Origin: Chamaecrista fasciculata
Lineage: Eukaryota; Streptophyta; Magnoliopsida; Fabales; Fabaceae
Length of the DNA stretch: 64,000 bases
Assembly: GCA_003254925.1 (NCBI GenBank)
Contig: QANZ01008342.1
Span: forward strand, 52,487 to 116,486
Direction: 5' to 3'
Below, in pieces: positions 46,401-57,500 of this stretch. Position 1 is the first letter of the stretch. Every line of letters begins with the position of its first letter. Both the position numbers and the translations under genes were made by a program. The notes below the pieces were generated by a model. That model saw nothing but the letters and a program-made list of their open reading frames with translations, did not search any database and was not told where the DNA came from.

Positions 46401-49119
46401 CAACAAGGTTTTGAAAGCCTACCGCCGGACACTTGATTCCTCTGTTTCAAACAGCATCCGGAAGCGCATACCAACTGAAACTCTAGTGTGGTACACAGCC
46501 TTGACATACTTTGTTAAAGGTATGACAAATTCTGATGGGCTAGCACTGAATTTCAAATGAAAAACAAAAAGTCAATCCCGGTAATATATAAAAAGAGTTA
46601 TAACTACAAAGTTTCACAAATTTACACCAACTATACCGTGGGTTATAGAAAATGGTGAAACGACTATTCGTTGCAGCTGCATGAGCTGCAGCAGCAAGAA
46701 GGCCCAAGTGCATGCTATCACTCGATAGCACTGATGAGGGCATCACTGTCTGTGGTCGATTAGCTCGTCGAATACCAAGAAGCAATTGATTCTTATCATT
46801 CCTGTCAAAGTAAACACACTTCAGTATCATTGATATTACATATTTATCATACATATTTATCAGTTAAATCACAACTTATGAAGCAGAGACACTGACACAA
46901 CCACAGGACACGACCCAGAAACAAACACATCGACATGCTAAATTCTTGAAATAATATGACACAGACATGGCATATATGTATATATATGTATGTATTCAAA
47001 TTCCAATAGTAGACAAAAAAGACAGTTAAATTTCCAGAAATTCAGATGAGAATTTCAAAATTTACAATATCTATTCATGAAATATGTCATATGTGTCAAT
47101 CTTTTCAATTTTTATTGTATCGAAGCTGCAAAAAAATAATCTTAAATTTTGACGCTCACGGACATGTGTCAGATTATGTCAAATATATCAGACACAGACA
47201 CATGGCAATACTCCCTCAAAATGAAGTGTCTATGCTTCATAGATCACAATGCTTATCATAGTACCAAAAGGGGGCATGTTGTCCAGATACAAAAATTATG
47301 CCCCTCTAAAGCAACAACATAAGTGAGAAGAAAAATAGAAAATCACTTTACCAGATAAACAGCACAGAATCACCAGCAACAAGTCTTTTAGCACTCACAA
47401 AGACACTCCATCCTGTTGTAAGTAGATGTCTTTTTGGCTGGCCTGCAGAAAAAGAAGCCAAAGTCCCATGCTGTCAACTAAATATTCTCTCTGTTTTGTC
47501 CTAGACAAAAACGTAGGAACTTCTAACTGAGAAGAACTTCCTTGCTTACAAATTACAAAAAGAAAAAAAAAATGAAAAGTGGAGTGGAGTGGAATATAGT
47601 CTTGGCCATAGAACTCACCCCGGAAGATATGTCTGAATTTCCATTCATTACCATGCAAATCCCGTGCAATTAACTCTTGAGCAGGAGGCTGTTGAGAGAA
47701 GTCCTGCAAGTTAAAACTAAAACATTAGAAAATTTATAAATCCAACATAAAAGTTCATTTTTCAAAGCTTATATTTACGATAGAGTTTTACCAGAGGAGG
47801 AAACACTTTCTCAGCTGCCCGGCGAGGAACAGAAAATCCACCATGAGTGCTTGTGTCACTGGCAGTCAAAGTTTTGCAAAAGTAGTTTGTCGGCTGTTTA
47901 CTGGGAGTGCCCAAATCTGCCGGAAGGTATGCCTCTTTTTGCTCTTGCTGAAAACATGATCGTTGTCAAAAGCTGAAAAGTGAGGATATTTACACAACCA
48001 ATGACATAAATTGCCAAATAAGACAGGCGCCTTACAGGATTCAAGGGTTGCAAGGTCATCTGAGCATATACTTCATCTGTCTCAGCATCTGCCTGAATAC
48101 AAAACAAGTAAACACAAAAACTTGATGAATAAAAGAACTGCCTAGATTTGCATAATTACCGTATGAGATGAAGCAATCAAAACAGCAGCTAACCCCTAGA
48201 AAACAAAAAAAAAACAAAAAAAACAAGGCTTACATGCATGGTCACATTATGAAGTTGACAAACAAGTTGGGGAGGTAAACTAGGGTAGTTTGGGATATGG
48301 GCATCCACCTCCTTGTTAGTTGAAGCAGCAACCTAACCCAAAAAAACAGCTGAGTTAGAATATGCAGACAAGCAGCTTGTGCAGAAAAAGCAAGACAAAT
48401 GCTTTTAATATATATGCTATAGTTTTGGAAACACCGAGAAGTTTAAAACCAGTCTTCCCCATAATTTTGCTCAAAGCTAAGGACTGAAAAATTGTTGTTA
48501 TTCAAGAGTGTAACAAAAATGAAAAATCTAGGATACAAATCTAGCACTCACCTGTTCACTGTGACCCTGGGGAAAGTAAACTACACGGCTTCCAACTGCT
48601 GGTAAAGAAACAAGAGGGCCAGCACATGCATGCCAAAGCTCGGAATCTAGGACTCGTTTTTCTCCTACAAAATCCATTACTCCATGTCATAACATAATAA
48701 GTATGGAATACAAGGTTCAACTTGATTCTGGGTTCTGATGGTAAAGCCAAGAAGATCTTGAATTGAAAAACAAAAGTACAAAATATGTTATGAGGTTCAG
48801 GTAACTGAAGCCAAATTAAATTACTTCACATGTTTGCTTTTCATTTTCCCCAAAAGCAGGTATGCACACACAACCATGTTTAACAAACAAAATTCAGTGG
48901 TTAATTATCTTTTACCCATCAGACTATATATCAGAGCACTTCAATGTCCAGAATCGGATAATACAAAAGAAATGAGAAGAGAGAGAGAGGAGCAAAAGAA
49001 TGTCACAACTCACAATTAGTAGCAGAAAACAAAAAATGGAGGATAGAGAAGCTTAGAAAGTAAAGAGTATTCATACCTTCCGGAGGTGAAGGACTAAAAC
49101 CAGCTGAAGAGAGTCTCAT
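43472..49119 (-). CDS. ARF6: Auxin response factor 6-like transcriptional activator
   Basis: Fourteen exons in transcript order: 49119-49077, 48664-48552, 48332-48234, 48092-48036, 47947-47792, 47703-47619, 47442-47352, 46801-46637, 46545-46423, 45894-45819, 45660-45516, 45357-44237, 44127-43937, 43670-43472 (2,664 nt, 887 aa), all in phase. The dimerisation part and B3 DNA-binding domain (about 127-218; [20 protein letters not shown]) contact TGTCTC auxin elements. The ARF domain follows (about 240-320, [10 protein letters not shown]). Exon 12 encodes the Gln-rich activation region with an 11-Gln run. The C-terminal PB1 domain (about 755-845) has [12 protein letters not shown] and the acidic loop [17 protein letters not shown], the interface for Aux/IAA partners. 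The opening [10 protein letters not shown] and the Gln-rich middle region fit the ARF6/ARF8 class, and the 887-aa length is a little below Arabidopsis ARF6. An intact miR167 site lies in exon 13. Roles in flower maturation and adventitious rooting are known for the family. Confidence 0.96.
43988..44008 (-). promoter_or_regulatory. miR167 target site in ARF6 exon 13
   Basis: On the minus strand the 21 bases begin GAGATCAGGCTGGCAGCT and end TGT, coding part of VRSGWQLV in the PB1 domain. Against miR167 (TGAAGCTGCCAGCATGATCTA as DNA, from memory) mismatches fall at miRNA positions 1, 2, 14 and 21. Positions 3-13, including the cleavage position 10-11, are paired. This is the conserved site of ARF6/ARF8 transcripts. 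Confidence 0.95.
44934..44966 (-). repeat. CAG/CTG run coding poly-Gln in ARF6
   Basis: Encodes a run of 11 Gln in the activation region of exon 12. Mostly pure CAG codons, so it is likely to vary in length between individuals. Confidence 0.9.
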
Positions 49120-49199
49120 TTCAGCGATTTTCAGAACTTGTAATTGAGCTCAAAGTCACAACCAAAGGCTCAAATACAACAAACTTTCAAGAAGAACAA

Positions 49200-49289
49200 C
49201 TAAGAAACGAAATCCTCCCAAAATGACAACCCCACACCACAAAATAGTACAATCCTTTTCGTCTCTTTCTTCTCACCACACAATATCAT
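49200..49289 (-). other. ARF6 upstream ORF, 29 codons
   Basis: ATG at 49289 and stop at 49200, ending 80 bases before the ARF6 ATG. The peptide starts MILCGEKKETKR and shows no known conserved-peptide family that I recognise. If translated it would lower initiation at the main ORF. Confidence 0.45.
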
Positions 49290-49318
49290 TCTTCTTCTTC
49301 TTTCCTTTTTTCCCCTCT

Positions 49319-49366
49319 CTACAAAATCAAACCCATAATGATCAGAGTTTGAGCTAGCTTGACCAT
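49319..49366 (-). other. ARF6 upstream ORF, 15 codons
   Basis: ATG at 49366 to TAG at 49319; hydrophobic peptide (MVKLAQTLIIMGLIL). It has a second in-frame ATG. Confidence 0.4.
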
Positions 49367-49415
49367 TTTTAACGATAATGCTCACAAAACCCAGAAGATT
49401 CCCGCCCTTTAATCC

Positions 49416-49463
49416 TTAGCCAAAACCAGTTTCACCACTAAACACAATTGGTTTACGCCTCAT
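49416..49463 (-). other. ARF6 upstream ORF, 15 codons
   Basis: ATG at 49463 to TAA at 49416 (MRRKPIVFSGETGFG). Only relevant if the transcript starts upstream of 49463. Confidence 0.35.
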
Positions 49464-50580
49464 TCGCTTCTTTCAATTAACCACCTCTAACCCCTCACAA
49501 TCTTCAATCTCAAAGAATACCCACAAGCAAAAGAAACTCAATAATAGACTTCAAGAACCATTAGATCTCATCCAAAGAACAATGAGTCCCAAGAGAGACT
49601 GGATCTCGAAAATGGAAAACGAAAACACAACCACCAACACCCCACAGTAAGAAAGAAGAAGAAGAAGAAAAAGTTTCAACCTTGTAGAATGGAAAATCCA
49701 GCACTGAGTTGGGGTTTTTTAGTTTTTGGGTTCATTTTTTCTGCAGAAATGGAAAACCCCAAGAAGAAAAATGGGGATTGGAGCTAGTGGTTATGGTGGT
49801 CGTGTGAGAATATTGCCTTCCTCTGTATTTTTTTCTCTCTCTCTCTCTAGCTCACAGAGACACACTGAAGTGTGTCACTCTCTCTCTTCTCTCTCTTGCA
49901 ATCAATCGGAACGCAACCGCCATTATTTTTCGCTCTTTTGAAGAGGGAGAAAGAAAGAAAGAGAGAATGTGTACGAGTGTCAGATTTTTCTTTCTTTCTT
50001 TCTCGCTTTTTGATTTTTGTTTTTTTTTTTTTTTTGTGCTGAGAAGAGAGAAGAAGGATTGGCAATTTTTGCTTTCGTTGATCCTTATATTACTTTTCGT
50101 GCCCACAATTTCAGACAATCAAGGAGAGAGGGAAACATACATACGTAAGGGTGAATTCTTCATTTTGGTCCTCAAACTTTTTCAAATTGAGCAAATTAAT
50201 AATTTATTTCTCCAAAGATCATGAAATTAATAATTCAATATTAAGAAAATTGAAATATACTATTTAATCCTTAGAAGTTTAAAACAATATATTTTCATAG
50301 ACTAAATAGTATACTATTTTAATCTTGTTAGGACTAAATTGTATATCCTAATCTTTCGAAGAACAAATTGTTAACTCAGTGATCTATCAAGGATTTAATT
50401 ATCAATTTATTCTTTACAATATTATTTGATTTATTAAATTTTTATTTCATAATTAATCTTAAATATACTTTTATCTGATTTTTATAGTTATTTTTAAACT
50501 AAATGCTTAAGCTTAATGATTTTTCTCTTAAACGTATCACCAATAACCCCTAAATTAACATATCTGTATGTAATCATATT

Positions 50581-50764
50581 AGTCGTGATCTAATGGTTTT
50601 TTATTTGGTCTTTTAACTAAGTGGTGGGGGTTTGAATCACACATTTAATTTGGGTATGAAAAACATTCAATGACCAGTCATTTACCCTTAAGTGGAAGAC
50701 TCGCGACAAAGGGATTAATCACTGTTTCTGACGATGAATACCCTTGGTTTATTAAAAAAAAAAA
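50581..50764 (+). mobile_element. tRNA-derived SINE, about 185 bp
   Basis: Has an A-box-like gtgatctaatgg (about 50585), a B-box-like ggtttgaatca (50629-50639), and a poly-A tail ending near 50764. The hexamer CATATT on both sides (50575-50580, 50765-50770) is a possible but short target duplication. The 3' half (ggattaatcactgtt..atacc) resembles the minus-strand SINE at 41913-42112. Confidence 0.6.
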
Positions 50765-50770
50765 CATATT

Positions 50771-52854
50771 CTTCATGAAATATTTGTGCAAGTTGATCAC
50801 ATGATCACGAAACCACCACACCCAAGTTCATCAAAAGTTAAACGTGTTGTGTATATTTTTAAGGTTAGAATATTAACGCACAATATATATATATAGTCAT
50901 GTATTGCATGAAAAAAATCATCAATTATCAACACAGAATATAAATATAATTAGTATATATAAGTATAACCCTAGTCAAAACAAAAGCACACAACAAAACA
51001 GTGAGACCCATGATATCTTATGTTTACGTACAAGTCAAAACACGTACTACAGTGTTTGTATTTATTTGTACTTAATCTGGATAAATGCATAATTTTACTC
51101 TATTACCTGATCAGTTACAATAATGTCACATAAAGTTTTAAAATACAAAAGCCTCACTATTTATTTATTTTTAATCTGTTTATATAACACAAAATTTTTA
51201 CATTGCCTAAGGAATTAAATTCAAGAGGATACATAACATGAGATAATTATTGAAAATTGACAATTCCTCCCATATGCATATGAATAAGGCATCAGATATT
51301 TGTACAAAAATTATATTTATATTAATTATTATTTTCTATTTCTATTACTTATCATAAAACGATTGGTTTATGGTTATTAATTTATGAGGTATAACTTGCC
51401 CGACAAACAAAAAATATGAAGTATTAAGAATGTATGTTTTTTCAAATGTGTTAATATGTACTAAAATGATTTAAAGTGACTTTAAGTCATTTTAATCAGC
51501 CTCAACGTACAGAATTTTTTATCATAAGTAATTTTTAAAAATATAAGTGAAGATTAATCTCATTCGAACTATAAAAACGAAACGATTGAACCTTCTATAT
51601 TTTGACTATGTATATCTAGTATAGGAATTAATAAATCTAATCAATTTACTACAATTTAAATATTTAATCTTATGATTTTGAGTCCTTGTTATTAGAAAAA
51701 GTGAGTGGTTCATTTAATCTTAGAAAGTATCTCTTCCTAAATTTTTTATCATAAGTAATTGTTAAACGCATGTCTCTTAAATATAATATTTTTGTGGCAC
51801 GATTTGAATGGATTATATATATCTTACATCCATATAAAATAATTCTCCTACTTAAATAAGGAGTGAGATATATTTATATAAAGTATTTGTCATGAGTATT
51901 GATTACATAAGCATAATTGCCCGATTATGTATTAAATTAGTTAGTTAGAAGAAGAAACCAAAACTTTGCTCAAAAAAAGAAGAAACCAAGCTTTTTTTAG
52001 CGCGCATACACGCACACACAACACATACACGTATAATAACAATAATGTTCACAAAAAAAAAACATATAACAATAATAATAATACTAGACTTTTCACAAAG
52101 AAAGAAAATTAAGAGATGTAGAAGTTATGCTATTTATGAAAATCATCAATAATTGGTGGAAAATTGAACACATATGATGTTGATTATTTGAAACAAAGGC
52201 TCTGAATTTAGATATTTTCTAAAGATATCTAACCTTTAAATTCTTGCCATTCATGGTAACAAGCTTGGCTTTCTTTGTCAAAGTTAATTTCAAAAAAAAA
52301 AAAAAACAATGAGCATGCATGGGTAGATTCTCTTTGTGTTTAATTAAATTCCATTTAGTACATTTTTTTATTTTAAAAAGTGTGCTTTAATTTATTAATT
52401 TCTAATTTCCATTTATCATGTAAAAAGTTTTTAAAAAAATTTCAAGCTGTTCAATCGTACACAAAAATGAAGGTATTAAATTTTGTACTTATGTCGTCTA
52501 ACCAAAATGTATAAATATTGCCAATAAAGATTGACCCAGATGGTAAAAAGTCGACTCATAAGTACTTCTTTAAGCGCTCATAGAGGCTGGAGACTTATCC
52601 TGGCCTTAGTAAGCCTCATGAGCCAAACTCACCTAAACTTTATCCCATTTAAAAAAAATTATAAATATTCATGATTAAGTTCTTATATAAAATCTTATTA
52701 AACAATAACAAATTCTTTATATTAAAAAGAATAAACTAACAACTAAATTTTATGATAATAATTCACTCCTTGAAATATTAAAATATTGATTAGTATGTGA
52801 AATTAGTTCTTTCAATAATTAAATTACATATTTGAATAATTAAAAAAGGGAATG
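50771..52854. other. AT-rich DNA upstream of ARF6
   Basis: No gene. A possible third tRNA-like repeat with an A-rich end lies at about 52530-52665 (gacccagatggtaaaaagtc start), but no B box or duplication was found. Confidence 0.4.
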
Positions 52855-53195
52855 TGGGTGATCTATCGGACGGACAGAGAATGAAGGTTGGGGGGAGGAA
52901 GAAGGGTGACCGTTGGATGGAGAAAAGGAGAGTTTCGTGATGGGACATGACGTTTACTGGAATTACACATACACTTACACTTACACTTTAGAAAATGTCG
53001 ATGTCATTGTCGTACGAAGAGTAAACGACACACGCAATGGCAATGCCCCACGCGTTTTATTGCATTGCTTGCGTCCCCTCACAGTTTGGGGGAGTGACCT
53101 GAAAGCGACAAGAGGGTCACACCAACTTGCACTTACTATACCATTGCTATGTGTCGTTTCCTGCTCCTCTTCTTTTTTCATACCCTTCTAAATTC
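52855..53195. promoter_or_regulatory. GC-richer island in AT-rich DNA upstream of ARF6
   Basis: About 340 bases much richer in G and C than either flank, with direct repeats of acacttac (52970-52988) and cgtacgaag/cccacgcgtt motifs. No frame has exon-like composition. It could be a distal regulatory element, a decayed promoter or an uncharacterised repeat. Confidence 0.3.
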
Positions 53196-53317
53196 CAACA
53201 CATTACAATCCTAAGTATTCCTAATCTCACACACACACACACATGAATCCACAAGCATTCAAATCTACCCCCCAAAAAAAAACTAAGATGATCCTTTTTT
53301 CTCAAACTTTAATTTGA

Positions 53318-53676
53318 GAGAAAATTTACTTTTTGGTCCCTGAATTTGAATTGTTACAGAGTCAACGAAGTTCCTAAATTGTATGAAAATATGAAGCAGT
53401 CTCTGAAAAAATCCACAACGGTAAACAGCTTAGGGACTAAAAGGTTGACTGTGGTACATATAAAATTCAGGGACTGATTCGTATTTTCCTACAATTCAAA
53501 GACCAAAAAATTTTACAGTGGTGTCAAATTTAGGGATTGATTTTTATTTTTATACAATTCATGGACTAAAAGGTTAACGATTGTGTAAAATTCAGGGGCT
53601 GATTCATATTTTCTTACAATTCAAAGACTAAATCATTGACTCAGTAACAATTTAAGGACAAAAAGTAAATTTTCTC
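53318..53676. mobile_element. Mutator-like MITE (GAGAAAATTTACTTTTTG family), 359 bp
   Basis: Inverted ends GAGAAAATTTACTTTTTGGT and ..CAAAAAGTAAATTTTCTC, with a 9-bp duplication matching at 8 positions (TTAATTTGA 53309-53317, TTAATTTAA 53677-53685). The interior repeats tacaattca/ggactaaa units. Confidence 0.8.
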
Positions 53677-54574
53677 TTAATTTAACTTGCTTATAAATAT
53701 TTCTTACTTTACAAGTTATGGTTTTAGTAAGTGGATTATCTGAGTATTTATTTTTATTTTAAAGTTAAAGTATACTAATGTTTTTGAATTTTAAGCCAAA
53801 TGTAGAGAATATTATTGAATTTTAAAAATTGAAAGAAAAATTATTTGAATTCTTAAATCTATTTATTCAAAATTACGAGTTTCAAAACTTGATAAATAAA
53901 TCTTCAAAAGCTCTTAAAAAAGTGTGGCTATTCAAGTGTCTTAATAAGTGAGCAAAATTAAAAGTATAAGAAGTATATCAAGTTTTCAGCTTAGATAGAT
54001 ATAATTAGTGGAACAAATTAATTAAATAATACTAAATATAATTTAGCTAGTGATGTGAACTTTATTTAAGATGTGCTGGACTATTATATATATATATACA
54101 TGTGTATGTGAACTTTAATTTGCACATTCATGCATGAGTACGTACAAGCCATATCTAGATAGATCGATCTACCTAGTCCTATATAGTACATAGCTCTTTT
54201 ATTTTTTTCCTTAAACCTTTTTCTGAATAATATTGTTTGTGAAATACTGACAAGTACCACAAACTCCAATGTTTCACTTACACCATTGAGTGATTTGATT
54301 TCACACCACTATAACAAAATCAAAGAATCTATATATATATATATATATATATNGTATATGAAACATTGATTTCATAAAAAAGACTATAATTGTAATTGAT
54401 GAATGAAGTCTGATATTTATTATATTAATACTAACTCGTGTTTGAATTAATATTCAAAACATTGATATAATAATAAAAGTTTTTTTAAAATTTATTAATG
54501 AATATATTAATTAATGAAACAGACTTAAAATAAACAGAAGCCACTGAATGAGAAGGCAGAAGCCATAATTAATA
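53677..54574. other. AT-rich intergenic DNA
   Basis: Contains (TA)n tracts at about 54086-54098 and 54331-54352, the latter ending at single N 54353. No gene. Confidence 0.5.
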
Positions 54575-54876
54575 CTAGTGTGCTTTGCATGCCCTAACGG
54601 GCATGCAAAGATTAATTTAAATTTAATAATTATTAAAATTTAAATATTTTTTAAAAAATTATTATGTTTTTAATAAAACTTTAAGCTTTTTTATAATATA
54701 TTTTTATTTTTTAATAACAATTTTTTTATTTGATGTTGTGAGAAGTTTTTTTTTAGCAATCAAAGTAGTGGGAAGTTACTTAACTCCCTCCATTATTTTT
54801 TTCCTCTTTTAATATTTCAAAATAAAATTAATTTTGACCAACTAAAACACCTCTTACACATATAATATAGTATAGA
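54575..54876 (-). mobile_element. Complete miniature Helitron, 302 bp
   Basis: On the minus strand it starts TCTATACTATATTATATG at 54876 and ends with a perfect 12-bp-stem hairpin (ctttgcatgccc / gggcatgcaaag, 4-base loop, 54583-54610), then CACACTAG at 54575. The host dinucleotide is A before the TC end and T after the CTAG end. These are the Helitron rules: 5' TC, 3' hairpin plus CTRR, insertion into AT, no target duplication. No coding capacity. Confidence 0.88.
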
Positions 54877-55402
54877 TATATGTTGAAACAGCATGTCCAA
54901 TATTGCAGAGTAGCAGTGAGCATGTTGTTTGGGAAAGAGTATTATAACTTAGAATAAACTATAAAGACACTAAAGACTATATATAGAGAGGGGAGTAAAA
55001 GTGCATTTTTAGTCCTATAATTTTTGTTCAGTTTCAATTTGGTTTTATAATTTTTTTTTTTGTTGTGAATCCAATTCTACCTGACTAAGTTCTATATATA
55101 ACCACTAAATTCTACTCAAATATTGGAGGAGTTATATATATATTGGAAATTAAAATAGGTAATGTTCATTAGATTTTTTTACATTTTAAAAATTAAATGA
55201 CCTGGTTTAATTAAGTGCAATTGGTTGGGTTTCTATATATATTAATTAGCTGATGATGAAGAAAAAAAAGTGTGGAACCTTACAATTACTTCAAAATACA
55301 CAGATAACTACATGATTTGCATAACTAGTTTTTTTTAAGGAAATAATATGGTTTATGTGGAACATTTGATGAAAAAAATTAAAACAGTGTAGATAATTTT
55401 AA

Positions 55403-55851
55403 GGGTAAATTACACAAAAGGTCTGTGGTTTAAAAAGTAGTAAATAAAGGTCTGTGGTTTACTACGTTAACAAAAAGGGTCATGAGATATATTTTCGTCC
55501 AAAATTTGACGGAAATCTTAGCTAAAATACTATTTTAAGACCCTAATTAACTATTAATTTTTATACGTTTGACTCCTTATTTGTATGAAATTTGACGAAA
55601 ATCTTAATTAAAATACTATTTTAAGACCCTAACTATTACTATGAAACTTTTTTGTTTGTATCAAAGTCCTTCTCTCATACAAATAAGGAGTCAGCAGGCG
55701 CATAAAAATTAATAGTTAAGGTCTTAAAATAGTATTTTAGCCAAGATTTCTATCAAATTTTGGACGGAAATATACCTTCGGACCCTTTTAAACCACATGG
55801 ACTCTTTTTGTAAATTGGCCAAATTACAGGTACCTTTTGTGTAATTTATCC
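55403..55851. mobile_element. Mutator-like MITE (GGGTAAATTACACAAAAGG family), 449 bp
   Basis: Inverted ends GGGTAAATTACACAAAAGGT and ..CCTTTTGTGTAATTTATCC, with a perfect 9-bp duplication TAATTTTAA (55394-55402, 55852-55860). The interior mirrors ctatttta..gaccctaa/ttaggtc.. blocks around the centre. A different subfamily from the ggtaccctg elements, though the terminal 13 bases are shared. Confidence 0.88.
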
Positions 55852-56627
55852 TAATTTTAATTAAGAGGGAATTCGAGTGAAGAGTTATGTAGTAGTGATG
55901 GTTACAATATACCAGAAAGTGAGTGAATTTATTATTAGTTAACAGTGCCTCATCAGAAGTTCAAATATGTTGGGTCATCACAATTAATTAGCTTTGATGT
56001 ATACACTTCACTAATCACTAGTGGATCACATTATCTGCATATATAGACTTTGAAAACTTATTATTCTTTTTTTAAAAAATTATATTAATGAAATAGAAAT
56101 GTTAACACATGATTAAACATGTGATATAGTCAATAATTAGTAGAAAAGTTGCTTATTTTTTTAAATGTCATTAAAGATAATTAATTAATAATGTTTGAAA
56201 AATTGAAATTTTGTTTTATTTTAGATTTTTAAAAAAGATATACACATATATCTTGCATGTATAAAGGCAAAGCTAATAGCATTATTATACTAAAAAGTTA
56301 TTAAATTTAATTTAATTTTATTCTTATGATTTTTAAGAAACATATATAATTAAGTAACTTTTCTACTGATTTCTCACAATATCATGCTTTTAAATTTTTT
56401 TTATATTACATTCTTCTAAACATAATTTTAAATAAAAAATTTTGAAAATTAAAAAATATATTCTACATGCACCTTTTATGATAAAAATAAATAGTTTACA
56501 AAGCGTGTATCTTTTCCAAAGATTCTGGAGGATATTTTGAACAATGTTTTCAATTATATATTTTCTTTCATTTATTAATTAAATCAAAATTTTGTTGTAT
56601 ACTTGTAGTTAACAAATTTTTCAGCTT

Positions 56628-56685
<58 letters not shown>

Positions 56686-57311
56686 ATATATATAAAAATC
56701 AAAGTTTTGTACATGTTTTTACTGATTAATTTGCTTGCAAATTCATATTACAATATTATATATCAAAGACTTAGTAGTCTAAGATACTTAATTATATTTA
56801 ACATTAAATAAACTAAAGCATCTATCACTTCCCCAGATTTAATGCCTAAATTCTGTAACATATATATTAATATAAAGCCACTTGATTTAATTTGTCTCAT
56901 CTTATATGTATAACTTAAGATAGCTGGATAGGTAGGTAGTTAGCTAGCTAAGGACCTTAAGGAATATGAGGCTTTTTGACTCTTAGCATGAAAAATGTAT
57001 TGCTTTTGAGCCAAAAGATAATATTAATTTATATATAATCCTTTTGAATGTAATAAATAAACCATCTGTCAATCAAAATTTACAGTGTATAACACTTTTA
57101 ATTTATTCTTTTTAATAATTTAATAGATAATATTTATATATGCACATATAAATATATAATAATTGGAATGGGTGAGTATCTATTTAATTTTGTGGTATCT
57201 ATACAATTTTGTAGTATTAAAATTTGAACCGGTCTAAACAACTTTATACTCATATTTAATTTAAGTTAGAATTGAGATTTTTTTTTTATTAATTTTACAT
57301 TATATGTCATT
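55852..57311. other. AT-rich intergenic DNA
   Basis: A (CT)n microsatellite with one interruption lies at about 56629-56684, followed by (TA)n. A diverged foldback fragment precedes it at about 56095-56355. No gene. Confidence 0.5.
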
Positions 57312-57500
57312 TAGGGATGAAATTTTTTTAAGATAGTTGGGGTATCCATCCATATATGTAAGATATCAAATATCAAATAGAATACAGATACAGATATTAA
57401 TTGATCGGATATGAAGAGGGTATGAGTATTGAATGAGATGAATAGATACAGATACGAACAGTGATAAAATCACTTAGTATCCTACCTGTTGTTATCCCTA
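57312..57500. mobile_element. Small hAT-like MITE, about 189 bp
   Basis: Inverted ends TAGGGATGAA and ..TTATCCCTA resemble hAT termini. Flanking octamers ATGTCATT and ATGTATTT agree at 6 of 8 positions. The core has ggatac/gatacagata repeats. Confidence 0.55.

Larger units (their letters stand above)
49120..50110 (-). promoter_or_regulatory. ARF6 leader and proximal promoter with upstream ORFs
   Basis: The region before the ATG is rich in pyrimidines on the minus strand, with CT/AG-type tracts at 49832-49850 and 49880-49900 (plus-strand ctctctct). On the minus strand, short upstream ORFs occur at 49571-49551, 49561-49538, 49463-49416 (15 aa), 49366-49319 (15 aa) and 49289-49200 (29 aa). Long uORF-bearing leaders are known for several ARF genes. 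Whether all lie in the transcript depends on the unknown start site. Confidence 0.5.

Noticed and set aside
49200..49385. 61-codon minus-strand frame starting at 49385
   Set aside because: Position 49385 reads GTG on the minus strand, not ATG. Only the ATG-initiated 29-codon part was kept as an upstream ORF.
52913..53191. 92-codon frame in the GC-richer island
   Set aside because: There is low-complexity YTYTYT sequence, an opposing frame of similar length, and no recognised domain or splice context.
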